DNA of 6,803 bases from Candidatus Acetothermia bacterium (GTDB taxonomy: Bacteria > Bipolaricaulota > Bipolaricaulia > UBA7950), in assembly GCA_003535305.1 (NCBI GenBank), contig DOHL01000050.1:1-6803 (forward strand), read 5' to 3'. A program made the position numbers and the translations under genes. Positions 1-5,450 of the stretch are shown here, piece after piece (the stretch's first letter is position 1; the number at the start of each line of letters is the position of its first letter). The notes beneath the pieces are model-generated. The model made no database searches. It was not told the DNA's origin and saw only the letters and a program-made list of their open reading frames with translations.

Positions 1-22
1 GAAGCAAGCCCAGAGCTTGAAG

Positions 23-57
23 CCCATCACCCATTACCCATTACCCATCACCCATTA
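23..57. repeat. Five tandem copies of the heptamer CCCATYA (G-quadruplex pattern on minus strand)
   Basis: Five back-to-back 7-base units start at 23, 30, 37, 44 and 51. They read CCCATCA, CCCATTA, CCCATTA, CCCATCA and CCCATTA, so only the sixth base varies (C or T). On the minus strand, which is the sense strand of panD, this gives five GGG tracts separated by 4-base loops (TGAT or TAAT), fitting the usual G3-N1-7 quadruplex pattern. The array begins 14 bases past the panD stop codon, so it would lie in the 3' part of that transcript if transcription continues. Seen directly: the units and spacing. Inferred: any folding or role in ending or stabilising the transcript. Confidence 0.9.
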
Positions 58-71
58 CTTTCCAGAACCCT

Positions 72-446
72 TCACCTTTCTTCTTTTAATAGTCCGATCC
101 TAACGATCGTATTATCGGACGAATTTAAATAGACAAGTTTGGGAGTCAACATGCGCGCTTCTTCATCCGGCACCGAGCGATAGGCAAGGATGATCACTAA
201 ATCATCTTTGACCGCTTTTCTGGCTGCCGGACCATTGATGCAGATCTCTCCCGACCCTGCTTTTCCTTCGATCACATAGGTACGAAGCCGCGCACCGCTG
301 TTTATATTCAATACTTCGACGCGTTCATACGGAAGGAGATCGGCCGCCTCCATAATATCACGGGCGATAGTGATCGACCCCTCATAATAGAGATTCACAT
401 CGGTTACTCGCGCCTGATGAATCTTGCTATAGAGCATCGTTCTCAT
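72..446 (-). CDS. panD: Aspartate 1-decarboxylase, pyruvoyl-dependent proenzyme
   Basis: This cytoplasmic enzyme decarboxylates L-aspartate to beta-alanine, the half of pantothenate that PanC joins to pantoate. The protein is 124 residues, the usual family length, and matches PanD end to end. The self-cleavage site is Gly23-Ser24 in the motif YYEGS; Ser24 becomes the pyruvoyl group. Other family residues are present: Lys8, His10, Tyr21, Arg53, Thr56-Tyr57 and the NG pair at 71-72. It is the third gene of the coaBC operon. Two starts are possible. ATG at 446 gives the family-typical MRTML beginning and lies 10 bases after an AAGGA site (457-461). GTG at 455 adds three residues and overlaps the upstream stop as GTGA, but leaves that site only 1-2 bases away. 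I prefer ATG. The family call is very secure; the start is less so. Confidence 0.96.
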   Translation of the reverse strand: MRTMLYSKIHQARVTDVNLYYEGSITIARDIMEAADLLPYERVEVLNINSGARLRTYVIEGKAGSGEICINGPAARKAVKDDLVIILAYRSVPDEEARMLTPKLVYLNSSDNTIVRIGLLKEER

Positions 447-451
447 CGTCT

Positions 452-1333
452 TCACTTCCTTTTGGCCAATAAATCGTATAATCTCATCGCTGCTATATTG
501 TCGAGTCCGCCTTTGGCTAAGGCGATAGGGACCGTCTGTCGTCCCAATTCTTTGTACAGCTCAACGAGTGCCGGCGCAGTCTCCTGCAAGGAATGCAAAT
601 GTTCCTTGATCGTCTCATCATCGCCGCGGCTGATCGGTCCAGTGAGAGCTTGCGGCAGCCCCAGTGTATCGATATTAGCGATCGTCCCTTTCAGAAGTGG
701 CATCAGAGCAGAGATTGCTTGTGCCGGCTGAACCGGCTCAGCGAACGACTGCCATAGATCAACGGCTAATTTTACCAAAGTCGCCACATAATTGCAGGCG
801 AAAACCGCTGCTGCGTGGTAGAGAACTTTGTCCTTGCCCCGCAGCACGATCGACGTGCCGTTTAGCGTCGAGACAATCTCTTCGAGGAAGGAGAGCAGTT
901 TCCCTTCTGCTTCGATCGCAAAGAAGGAACCAGGTAAATTCGCCTGTGCCTGTGTAAGATCGGCGAAAGACTGCAATGGATGAAACGACCCGGCTATCGC
1001 CCCTTGTTTTTGTGCAGCGGCAAGGAGATCGAGTGAATGTGCACCGCTGCAGTGAATTACCTGTTGATGGGGCTGCCAAGTAATGGAGGCAGCGACTGGA
1101 GCGATAGAGTCATCCGGGGTGGTGATGAATACGATATCAACATTCTCTGCTACCTGTTGCGGTGTGGGATAGATCCGGCACCCACTTATCTTGCTTTGCA
1201 AACGGACCGCTGATGCGCGGCTGCGACTGGTAACGGCCGTTATTTGATACCCATGCTCGGCGAGCGTCGTTGCAAGAGCAGTACCGAGCGTTCCTGCACC
1301 GATAAACCCCAGTTGGATTTGCGTGTAATTCAT
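452..1333 (-). CDS. Rossmann/DUF2520 dehydrogenase, candidate PanG-type ketopantoate reductase
   Basis: A 293-residue protein with an N-terminal Rossmann fold: GAGTLG at 12-17 is the dinucleotide-binding glycine loop, followed by a second strand (TAVTSRS, 32-38). The rest fits the Rossmann-like plus DUF2520 architecture (COG5495): HCSG at 94-97, SFHPLQSF at 116-123, then an all-helical C-terminal half with YHAAAVFACNY (172-182) and TGPISRGD (231-238). The layout resembles 6-phosphogluconate dehydrogenase-like enzymes such as PanE, but it is a separate family. It sits between coaBC and panD, 27 bases after the former, pointing to pantothenate synthesis. My recollection is that PanG, an alternative ketopantoate reductase described in Francisella, belongs to this type; the link here is inference. 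An AGGAG site (1343-1347) lies 9 bases before ATG 1333; GTG at 1336 would add one residue. The family is secure, the substrate is not. Confidence 0.9.
   Translation of the reverse strand: MNYTQIQLGFIGAGTLGTALATTLAEHGYQITAVTSRSRASAVRLQSKISGCRIYPTPQQVAENVDIVFITTPDDSIAPVAASITWQPHQQVIHCSGAHSLDLLAAAQKQGAIAGSFHPLQSFADLTQAQANLPGSFFAIEAEGKLLSFLEEIVSTLNGTSIVLRGKDKVLYHAAAVFACNYVATLVKLAVDLWQSFAEPVQPAQAISALMPLLKGTIANIDTLGLPQALTGPISRGDDETIKEHLHSLQETAPALVELYKELGRQTVPIALAKGGLDNIAAMRLYDLLAKRK
457..461 (-). promoter_or_regulatory. Ribosome binding site deciding the panD start
   Basis: AAGGA on the minus strand lies inside the last codons of the upstream DUF2520 gene. It is 10 bases before ATG 446 but only 1-2 bases before GTG 455, so it favours the ATG. 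The site overlaps coding sequence, suggesting that ribosomes finishing the upstream gene help start panD. Confidence 0.55.
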
Positions 1334-1360
1334 CACAATTTTCTCCTGTCGGAGCGGCCG

Positions 1361-2554
1361 TCATTCAGCAAGGAGTTTCACTGCTCTATCCAGCACCCGC
1401 TGGGCGACTTCGGTCTTGTCTAGCAGTGGAAGTTCCTCTATATCTCCGCTGCGGTCGATGATCGCCACTTGGTTCTTATCAGCGCCAAATCCGCTCCCTG
1501 GAATAGTGATATCATTGGCAATAATGAGGTCGAGGTCTTTCTGATTGAGCTTTGCCTCTGCATTACGCAGTAAGTTTTCTGTCTCTGCGGCAAAACCGAT
1601 TCGAAGCGGTCTTGGACTGCAACCTGCTGTCTCAGCGAGGATATCGGGCGTTCTTTTCAGAGTAAGATCCCAGCGTTGATCAGCCTTTTTTACCTTTCTT
1701 TTCCGTATCTTTACCGGGCAATAATCAGCTACTGCCGCTGCCATGATCAGAATATCGGCTCGGGATATCTTCTCGCTTACTGCAGATGACATCTCCGCTG
1801 CGGTCTGTACGTCTATGACCTCTACTCCAAGCGGCTTAGGAAGGGAGGTCGGCGCGCTGATGAGTTGTACATGCGCTCCGCGATCACGTGCTGCAGCCGC
1901 AAGTGCATAACCCATCTTACCGGAAGAGCGGTTGCCGATATAACGTACCGGATCGATCGCTTCGTGTGTGCCGGCGGCGGTTATTAGAATCTGCTTGCCG
2001 ATAAGATCTTTTCTGCGGCTCAGTAAGTGGCAGATAGTAGTGACAATCTCACTAGGAGGAGCAAAGCGACCTAATCCTATTCCACCTGAGGCGAGACGAC
2101 CATGTATCGGGCCGATGATAGTAAAATCCCGCCGGCGTAGTTCAGCCAAATTTCGTTGCGTAACAGAATTCTCGTACATGCCCGTGTGCATTGCCGGTGC
2201 AATGACTATAGGCGCTGCTGTTGCCAGCACAGTACAAGTAAGGCTGTCATCAGCGATGCCTCCTGCCAGCTTGGCGATGATATTTGCAGTAGCGGGAGCA
2301 ATAACGATCAGATCAGCCGCTTCTGCTAATGCTACATGCTCAACACTGAAGACAGAAGCAAGTCGGAACATATCGGTGATTACAGGCCGGGCAGTGATGC
2401 TGCGAAAGGTCAGAGGTGTGACAAAATGAGTTGCCGCTTCGGTCAAGATAACCTCTACATTGATCCCTCTTTGCGTCAACTGACTGGCGACATCCACTGC
2501 CTTATAGGCGGCTATCGATCCTGTAACTCCTAACACAACTGTCTTATTGCTCAT
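1361..2554 (-). CDS. coaBC: Bifunctional phosphopantothenoylcysteine decarboxylase / phosphopantothenate-cysteine ligase
   Basis: CoaBC performs two successive steps of coenzyme A synthesis: the CoaB half couples 4'-phosphopantothenate to cysteine using a nucleotide, and the FMN-dependent CoaC half decarboxylates the product to 4'-phosphopantetheine. At 397 residues it is full length. CoaC spans about 1-180: GSIAAYK at 12-18, catalytic His73 (VEHVAL), PATAN at 87-91, and PAMHTGMYEN at 120-129. CoaB spans about 185-397: ITAAGTHE at 191-198, DPVRYIGNRSSGKMG at 201-215 with Asn208, AAAVADY at 272-278, and FAAETEN at 321-327. PAMH replaces the E. coli PAMN, and Ser156 stands where E. coli has the flap Cys158. 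Both are, as I recall, shared with mycobacterial-type CoaBC, so loss of function is not implied. It is the first gene of the operon. ATG 2554 has a modest TAGGA just upstream. Confidence 0.97.
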   Translation of the reverse strand: MSNKTVVLGVTGSIAAYKAVDVASQLTQRGINVEVILTEAATHFVTPLTFRSITARPVITDMFRLASVFSVEHVALAEAADLIVIAPATANIIAKLAGGIADDSLTCTVLATAAPIVIAPAMHTGMYENSVTQRNLAELRRRDFTIIGPIHGRLASGGIGLGRFAPPSEIVTTICHLLSRRKDLIGKQILITAAGTHEAIDPVRYIGNRSSGKMGYALAAAARDRGAHVQLISAPTSLPKPLGVEVIDVQTAAEMSSAVSEKISRADILIMAAAVADYCPVKIRKRKVKKADQRWDLTLKRTPDILAETAGCSPRPLRIGFAAETENLLRNAEAKLNQKDLDLIIANDITIPGSGFGADKNQVAIIDRSGDIEELPLLDKTEVAQRVLDRAVKLLAE

Positions 2555-2894
2555 TTTTTCCTATTTGGCCGGTGCTGTCTGAGGTTCTGTCTTACCATTG
2601 CGCTGTGGTCCCTGTTCTAACAATTTTAACTCTGAGAGATTCGAGCGCTGGACATATAATGGAAATCTTATACCAGTTTAGATGCTAATTTACGTTAAGT
2701 CAAGTGCCGAATTGTCTTACCTGATACTGCAACGAGATTTGTCCGTATTACCGCTTGTAGGCACGGTTTTTGGTTACCTTGATCTTGTCGCCCAAGCGGC
2801 CGGCAGACGCACGCAGACAGCAGTCTGATGCCCTTGGTGGATGGAATAAACCCACTACGGCGAAATTCTATTACCTGTTATTACTTCTACCGAC
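2555..2894. other. Divergent intergenic region between coaBC and the ROK operon
   Basis: About 340 bases without a convincing gene. I see a leftward promoter (2675-2703), an isolated perfect TATAAT on the plus strand (2655-2660) with only a poor CTGAGA 17 bases before it, and a small repeat cluster at 2803-2827. In that cluster GCAGAC occurs twice 10 bases apart (2803 and 2813), and the second copy can pair with GTCTG (2823-2827) across a 4-base AGCA loop. I found no tRNA, known small RNA or riboswitch pattern. A minus-strand frame without a start runs from about 2676 to a TAG at 2561, just before coaBC; it is probably chance or a gene remnant. Confidence 0.6.
2675..2703 (-). promoter_or_regulatory. 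Candidate sigma70-type promoter for the coaBC operon
   Basis: On the minus strand TTGACT (2703-2698) and TAAACT (2680-2675) are separated by exactly 17 bases. The -35 box matches 5 of 6 consensus bases and the -10 box 4 of 6. Transcription would begin near 2668 and leave a leader of about 115 bases before coaBC. No other promoter this good was found for that strand in the intergenic region. Prediction from pattern only. Confidence 0.5.
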
Positions 2895-2923
2895 TTGACA
2901 AATGAGTGTTATTATACTACACT
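2895..2923 (+). promoter_or_regulatory. Candidate sigma70-type promoter for the ROK-transporter operon
   Basis: A perfect TTGACA (2895-2900) is followed after 17 bases by TACACT (2918-2923), which matches the -10 consensus at 4 of 6 positions. Transcription would begin near 2930, immediately before a 27-base inverted repeat. The TTG of this -35 box also opens a reading frame in phase with the ROK gene, but that frame start is better read as promoter sequence than as a start codon. Confidence 0.6.
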
Positions 2924-2933
2924 TGCAATAAGT

Positions 2934-2960
2934 AGTTTTGTAAAACGATATTATAAAACT
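2934..2960. promoter_or_regulatory. 27-base inverted repeat, candidate ROK repressor operator
   Basis: AGTTTTGTAA (2934-2943) and TTATAAAACT (2951-2960) are inverted copies matching at 9 of 10 positions around a 7-base centre (AACGATA). XylR and related ROK repressors bind AT-rich dyads of this shape, for example AGTTTGTTT-type arms in Bacillus xyl operators. The dyad lies directly downstream of the predicted transcription start and 40 bases before the repressor's own start codon, so binding would plausibly block its own promoter and the sugar transporter behind it. The dyad is seen directly; its binding by the neighbouring protein is inferred. Confidence 0.6.
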
Positions 2961-2982
2961 TATCTCTCTGCGACTGACAAGC

Positions 2983-2990
2983 AGGTGGTG
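2983..2990 (+). promoter_or_regulatory. Ribosome binding site of the ROK gene
   Basis: AGGTGGTG lies 9 bases before ATG 3000 and decides in favour of that start over the in-frame TTG at 2895, which has no ribosome binding site. Confidence 0.65.
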
Positions 2991-2999
2991 ACCTCAATA

Positions 3000-4106
3000 A
3001 TGGGAAATCAACAAGTTCTTAAGAGAGTAAACCTTCTTCGAGTCCTCCTTGCGTTAAAAACCGACTTACCATTAACGAAAAACCAACTTTGTACTCAGTT
3101 ACAACTCAGCCGTCCGACGGTGGACAGAGCGATCTCCGATCTTCTGGTACGTGGCGTCATTCAAAACGATGGCCAGAGTCTCTCGGGAGGAGGACGCCGC
3201 GCTGTGCTCTATTCTTTCAATGCGCAGGGAGGTTATACGATCGGTGTGGACCTTGAACTTCCAGAGCTCAATCTTGTCCTTGCTGATTTAAGCGGCTGTC
3301 TGGTAACGAGCCGGAGCTTAGAGATTCCGCCTAATTCGATCGCTCCGCAAGCGGCGATGAAATTTATCAGCGACCGGGTAATGGAGATGGTGATAGAAGA
3401 AGGGGTGGAGATCGATCGGATAATCGGAGTGGGGCTCGGTATTCCTGCTTTTTTACATGCTGATAAAATAACTATCGCTGGTCGTAATTTACCGGAGTGG
3501 AGCGAAGTGCCGGTAAAGGAGATCCTCGAGCGATTACTGACTATTCCGGTTTGGGTAGATAATGACGTCAATTTTATGGCGCTCGCCGAAGATTACACCA
3601 TTGGATATCACGACAGCGTTCTGGCGTACATTGCCCTCAGGAAAGGATTGGCAGGTGATATCCGGATGGGAGGGAGTGTTCTGGTGGATGGAGTGCTCTT
3701 CCGGGGCGCCAGTGGGAATGCCGTCTCACTTCAACATGCATATGTGGAAGCGAATAAACTAAAAAAACTACGGCGACGTAAACTCGATCCGACCGCTACT
3801 ACCTGCGAATTGACCTCTTTGGTCATTGATCATCTTGTTGCCCCGATCATGCACATCGTCACCCTCTTTGATCCTCTCCGGTTAGTCATCAACGCTGAGA
3901 TACTGGAAGATGGTGAGGACATTTTCATCAGCGAGTGCGCAAGACGAATCAACCATAATCTGAGTGAATTCGATTGGAAAATTATAATTAACAAGGCGCA
4001 AGAGCGAGAATTCAGCTGTGCAAAAGGCGGTGCACTGTTCGTGCTGCAGCGACTATTCAACGATCCACACCGCTTACTTGCCGAGCTGACCGCTTCTCCA
4101 TCTTAG
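3000..4106 (+). CDS. ROK-family transcriptional repressor (XylR/NagC type)
   Basis: A 368-residue cytoplasmic DNA-binding regulator. A winged helix-turn-helix covers about 10-72: the turn and recognition helix are LSRPTVDRAISDLL (36-49), and GGGRRAVLY (63-71) is the typical wing. The ROK sugar-kinase-like domain follows: IGVDLELPELN (81-91) replaces the ATP-binding DxGGTK, so kinase activity is unlikely; GVGLGIPA (143-150), VDND (186-189) and GASGN (236-240) are recognisable ROK landmarks. The cysteine-rich zinc motif (CxCGxxGC) that normally follows the conserved histidine is absent; after His246 the chain is lysine/arginine-rich. The gene leads a sugar ABC transporter operon, so it probably senses that sugar or a derivative. 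ATG 3000 is chosen because of the upstream AGGTGGTG and because the longer TTG frame begins inside the promoter. The family is secure; the effector is unknown. Confidence 0.92.
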   Translation: MGNQQVLKRVNLLRVLLALKTDLPLTKNQLCTQLQLSRPTVDRAISDLLVRGVIQNDGQSLSGGGRRAVLYSFNAQGGYTIGVDLELPELNLVLADLSGCLVTSRSLEIPPNSIAPQAAMKFISDRVMEMVIEEGVEIDRIIGVGLGIPAFLHADKITIAGRNLPEWSEVPVKEILERLLTIPVWVDNDVNFMALAEDYTIGYHDSVLAYIALRKGLAGDIRMGGSVLVDGVLFRGASGNAVSLQHAYVEANKLKKLRRRKLDPTATTCELTSLVIDHLVAPIMHIVTLFDPLRLVINAEILEDGEDIFISECARRINHNLSEFDWKIIINKAQEREFSCAKGGALFVLQRLFNDPHRLLAELTASPS

Positions 4107-4111
4107 ACGGT

Positions 4112-4122
4112 AAGGAGGTGAT
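4112..4122 (+). promoter_or_regulatory. Perfect extended Shine-Dalgarno before an upstream in-frame ATG
   Basis: AAGGAGGTGAT is fully complementary to the conserved 16S rRNA 3' end. It begins 6 bases after the ROK stop and lies 11 bases before ATG 4134, which is in frame with the binding-protein gene. It either serves a 19-residue longer form or loads ribosomes for the ATG at 4191. Confidence 0.6.
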
Positions 4123-4180
4123 AACAAAGAACAATGCAGATTGTCGATTACAGCACAACACCAACAGACAGCATACTTTT

Positions 4181-4186
4181 AGGAGG
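4181..4186 (+). promoter_or_regulatory. Ribosome binding site of the sugar-binding protein gene
   Basis: AGGAGG with 4 bases to ATG 4191. The spacing is a little short but the match is strong, and this start places a normal signal peptide at the N terminus. Confidence 0.7.
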
Positions 4187-4190
4187 TAAA

Positions 4191-5375
4191 ATGAAACGAT
4201 TACTAATGCTAACATTGTTACTCGTACTGGTCAGCGGAGTCGCACTCTTCGCTGCGGAAGAAGAAAGTTTAGTCATTGCTGTTCCGTGGGCAGGAGCTGA
4301 ATTAGAGGCATTCCTACCCGTTCTACGAGCATTTACAGATGAGACAGGGATAGAGGTCACAGCGATCACTCTTCGAGCAGAGGATTTAGCCGTCTTTTTG
4401 CCGGCGCAGTTCGCTGCGGGAATAACGGTGGCCGACGTGATCTTTATGTGGGGCTGGTTTATCGAAGAGAAGGCTCGCGCCGGCCATGTGCTACCGATTA
4501 CAGGAGTAATCGATCCAGCCGATTTCCTCATCGGAGCATTGGATCCGATGACGATTGATGATCAACTGTATGGCATAGCATACACCGGCAAAGTGAAGCC
4601 TGGTTTTTGGTACAGGAGATCTTTCTTCGAAGAGCACGGCTTGGCTGAACCTGCGACCTGGGAGGAATTCGTTGCTCTATTGGAGGAGATCGCCCAGATA
4701 CCGGGGATAGTTGCGCCGATCGCAAGTGGAAACGGTGTCGGCTGGCCGCTCTCTGATATCGCCGAGCATTTCCTGATCGCATTTGGTGGGCCTGAGCTCC
4801 ACAAAGCGCTCATCGCCGGTGAGATCGCCTGGACAGATCCGATCGTTGAAGCGATCTTCGCCGATCGATTGGTACCGCTCCTTGAGGCCGGACACTTCGG
4901 TGAGCCGACTGAATGGACCATGGCTAAGGCACTGTGGTGGGGCAACGATTACGGGCTCTTCAATATGGGAAGCTGGCTAACCGGGATGGTCGAAGATCCT
5001 GAGGATTTGGGAGTCTTTGCTCTTCCGGGAACAGAGGGAATAGTCTTCGGTATTGACTATGCGTTCATTCCCGCCTATACACAACGACCAGCAGCGGCAA
5101 AGGAGCTGATCAACTTCCTTGCTACGCGCGGTCAAGTGATCCAGGTTGGTGAAGGCGGCCATCTGGCCACGTATATCCAGGTCCCGCTGGAGGCCTATCC
5201 ACCGGTTGATGCAATGGTAGCTGGTCTGCTGGTCGATATGGTAGCGCTGCCGGACTTGGATGACACCATCGGCGGAGCGTTCCAGCTCGCCTTCTGGGAT
5301 CAATTGAAATTTCTGTGGGTAGCACCGGAGATGCTCCCTGAGGTGCTCGAGATACTTGAGGAGAAGGCTCAATAA
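4191..5375 (+). CDS. Periplasmic sugar-binding protein of an ABC transporter (family 1 solute-binding protein)
   Basis: A 394-residue exported protein that captures a sugar or oligosaccharide and delivers it to the two permeases encoded next. A classical signal peptide is visible: MKR, a leucine/valine-rich core (4-19), then ALFAA before an acidic mature start (EEES, 23-26), so cleavage is near 18-22. There is no cysteine anywhere, hence no lipoprotein anchor. The mature part follows the COG1653 (UgpB/MalE-like) plan: VIAVPW (28-33), FTDETGIEV (48-56), ADVIFMWGW (81-89), the hinge-region stretch YGIAYTGKVKPGFWYRRSFF (127-146), TWEEF (156-160), MGSW (259-262), and FIPAYTQRPAAAKELINFL (292-310). 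Many tryptophans fit sugar stacking. The ROK gene lies 84 bases upstream; a stem-loop follows the stop. An ATG at 4134 would add 19 residues before the signal peptide. The substrate cannot be told from sequence. Confidence 0.93.
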   Translation: MKRLLMLTLLLVLVSGVALFAAEEESLVIAVPWAGAELEAFLPVLRAFTDETGIEVTAITLRAEDLAVFLPAQFAAGITVADVIFMWGWFIEEKARAGHVLPITGVIDPADFLIGALDPMTIDDQLYGIAYTGKVKPGFWYRRSFFEEHGLAEPATWEEFVALLEEIAQIPGIVAPIASGNGVGWPLSDIAEHFLIAFGGPELHKALIAGEIAWTDPIVEAIFADRLVPLLEAGHFGEPTEWTMAKALWWGNDYGLFNMGSWLTGMVEDPEDLGVFALPGTEGIVFGIDYAFIPAYTQRPAAAKELINFLATRGQVIQVGEGGHLATYIQVPLEAYPPVDAMVAGLLVDMVALPDLDDTIGGAFQLAFWDQLKFLWVAPEMLPEVLEILEEKAQ

Positions 5376-5385
5376 TTTAAAAGCT

Positions 5386-5421
5386 GCAGGGGGAGTACAC
5401 GCTCCCCCTGCTATTATTTTT
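5386..5421 (+). terminator. Intercistronic stem-loop with U tract
   Basis: GCAGGGGGAG (5386-5395) pairs perfectly with CTCCCCCTGC (5402-5411). A T-G wobble at 5396/5401 closes a 4-base ACAC loop, and ATTATTTTT (5413-5421) gives the U tract. It begins 10 bases after the binding-protein stop and ends 10 bases before the permease ribosome binding site. It has every mark of a Rho-independent terminator, yet the permease has no obvious promoter of its own, so partial termination or 3'-end protection is likely. Confidence 0.9.
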
Positions 5422-5431
5422 GTCAGCCGGC

Positions 5432-5442
5432 AAGGAGGCGAT
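5432..5442 (+). promoter_or_regulatory. Extended ribosome binding site of the first permease gene
   Basis: AAGGAGGCGAT matches the full anti-Shine-Dalgarno complement at 10 of 11 positions and lies 8 bases before ATG 5451. It supports that start and echoes the perfect extended site at 4112-4122. Confidence 0.7.
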
Positions 5443-5450
5443 TACTGCGT

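Noticed and set aside
5..19. CAAGC/GCTTG hairpin as a terminator for panD
   Set aside because: The stem is only 5 base pairs and no T-rich run follows on the panD sense strand.
23..57. CRISPR array
   Set aside because: The units are 7 bases and directly adjacent without unique spacers, and no cas genes are present.
417..1079. Open frames on both strands inside panD and the DUF2520 gene
   Set aside because: They overlap conserved genes in other frames, and their translations show no motifs.
2655..2660. Perfect TATAAT as the main promoter of the ROK operon
   Set aside because: The upstream -35 match is weak (CTGAGA), and it would give a leader of over 300 bases while a better promoter lies at 2895-2923.
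2561..2676. Minus-strand open frame of about 37 codons ending in TAG six bases before coaBC, suggestive of a small upstream gene such as rpoZ
   Set aside because: It has no ATG or GTG start, only a TTG at 2623 without a ribosome binding site, and the residues do not match the omega subunit or any family I know.
2803..2827. Small repeat cluster considered as a tRNA, 6S RNA or RNase P RNA fragment
   Set aside because: The conserved loops and sequence landmarks of these RNAs are missing; only a 5-base-pair hairpin is supported.
4148..4945. Several minus-strand open frames opposite the binding-protein gene
   Set aside because: They are antisense shadows: low-complexity Ser/Ala/Arg-rich translations with no family resemblance, opposite a clear family-1 binding protein.
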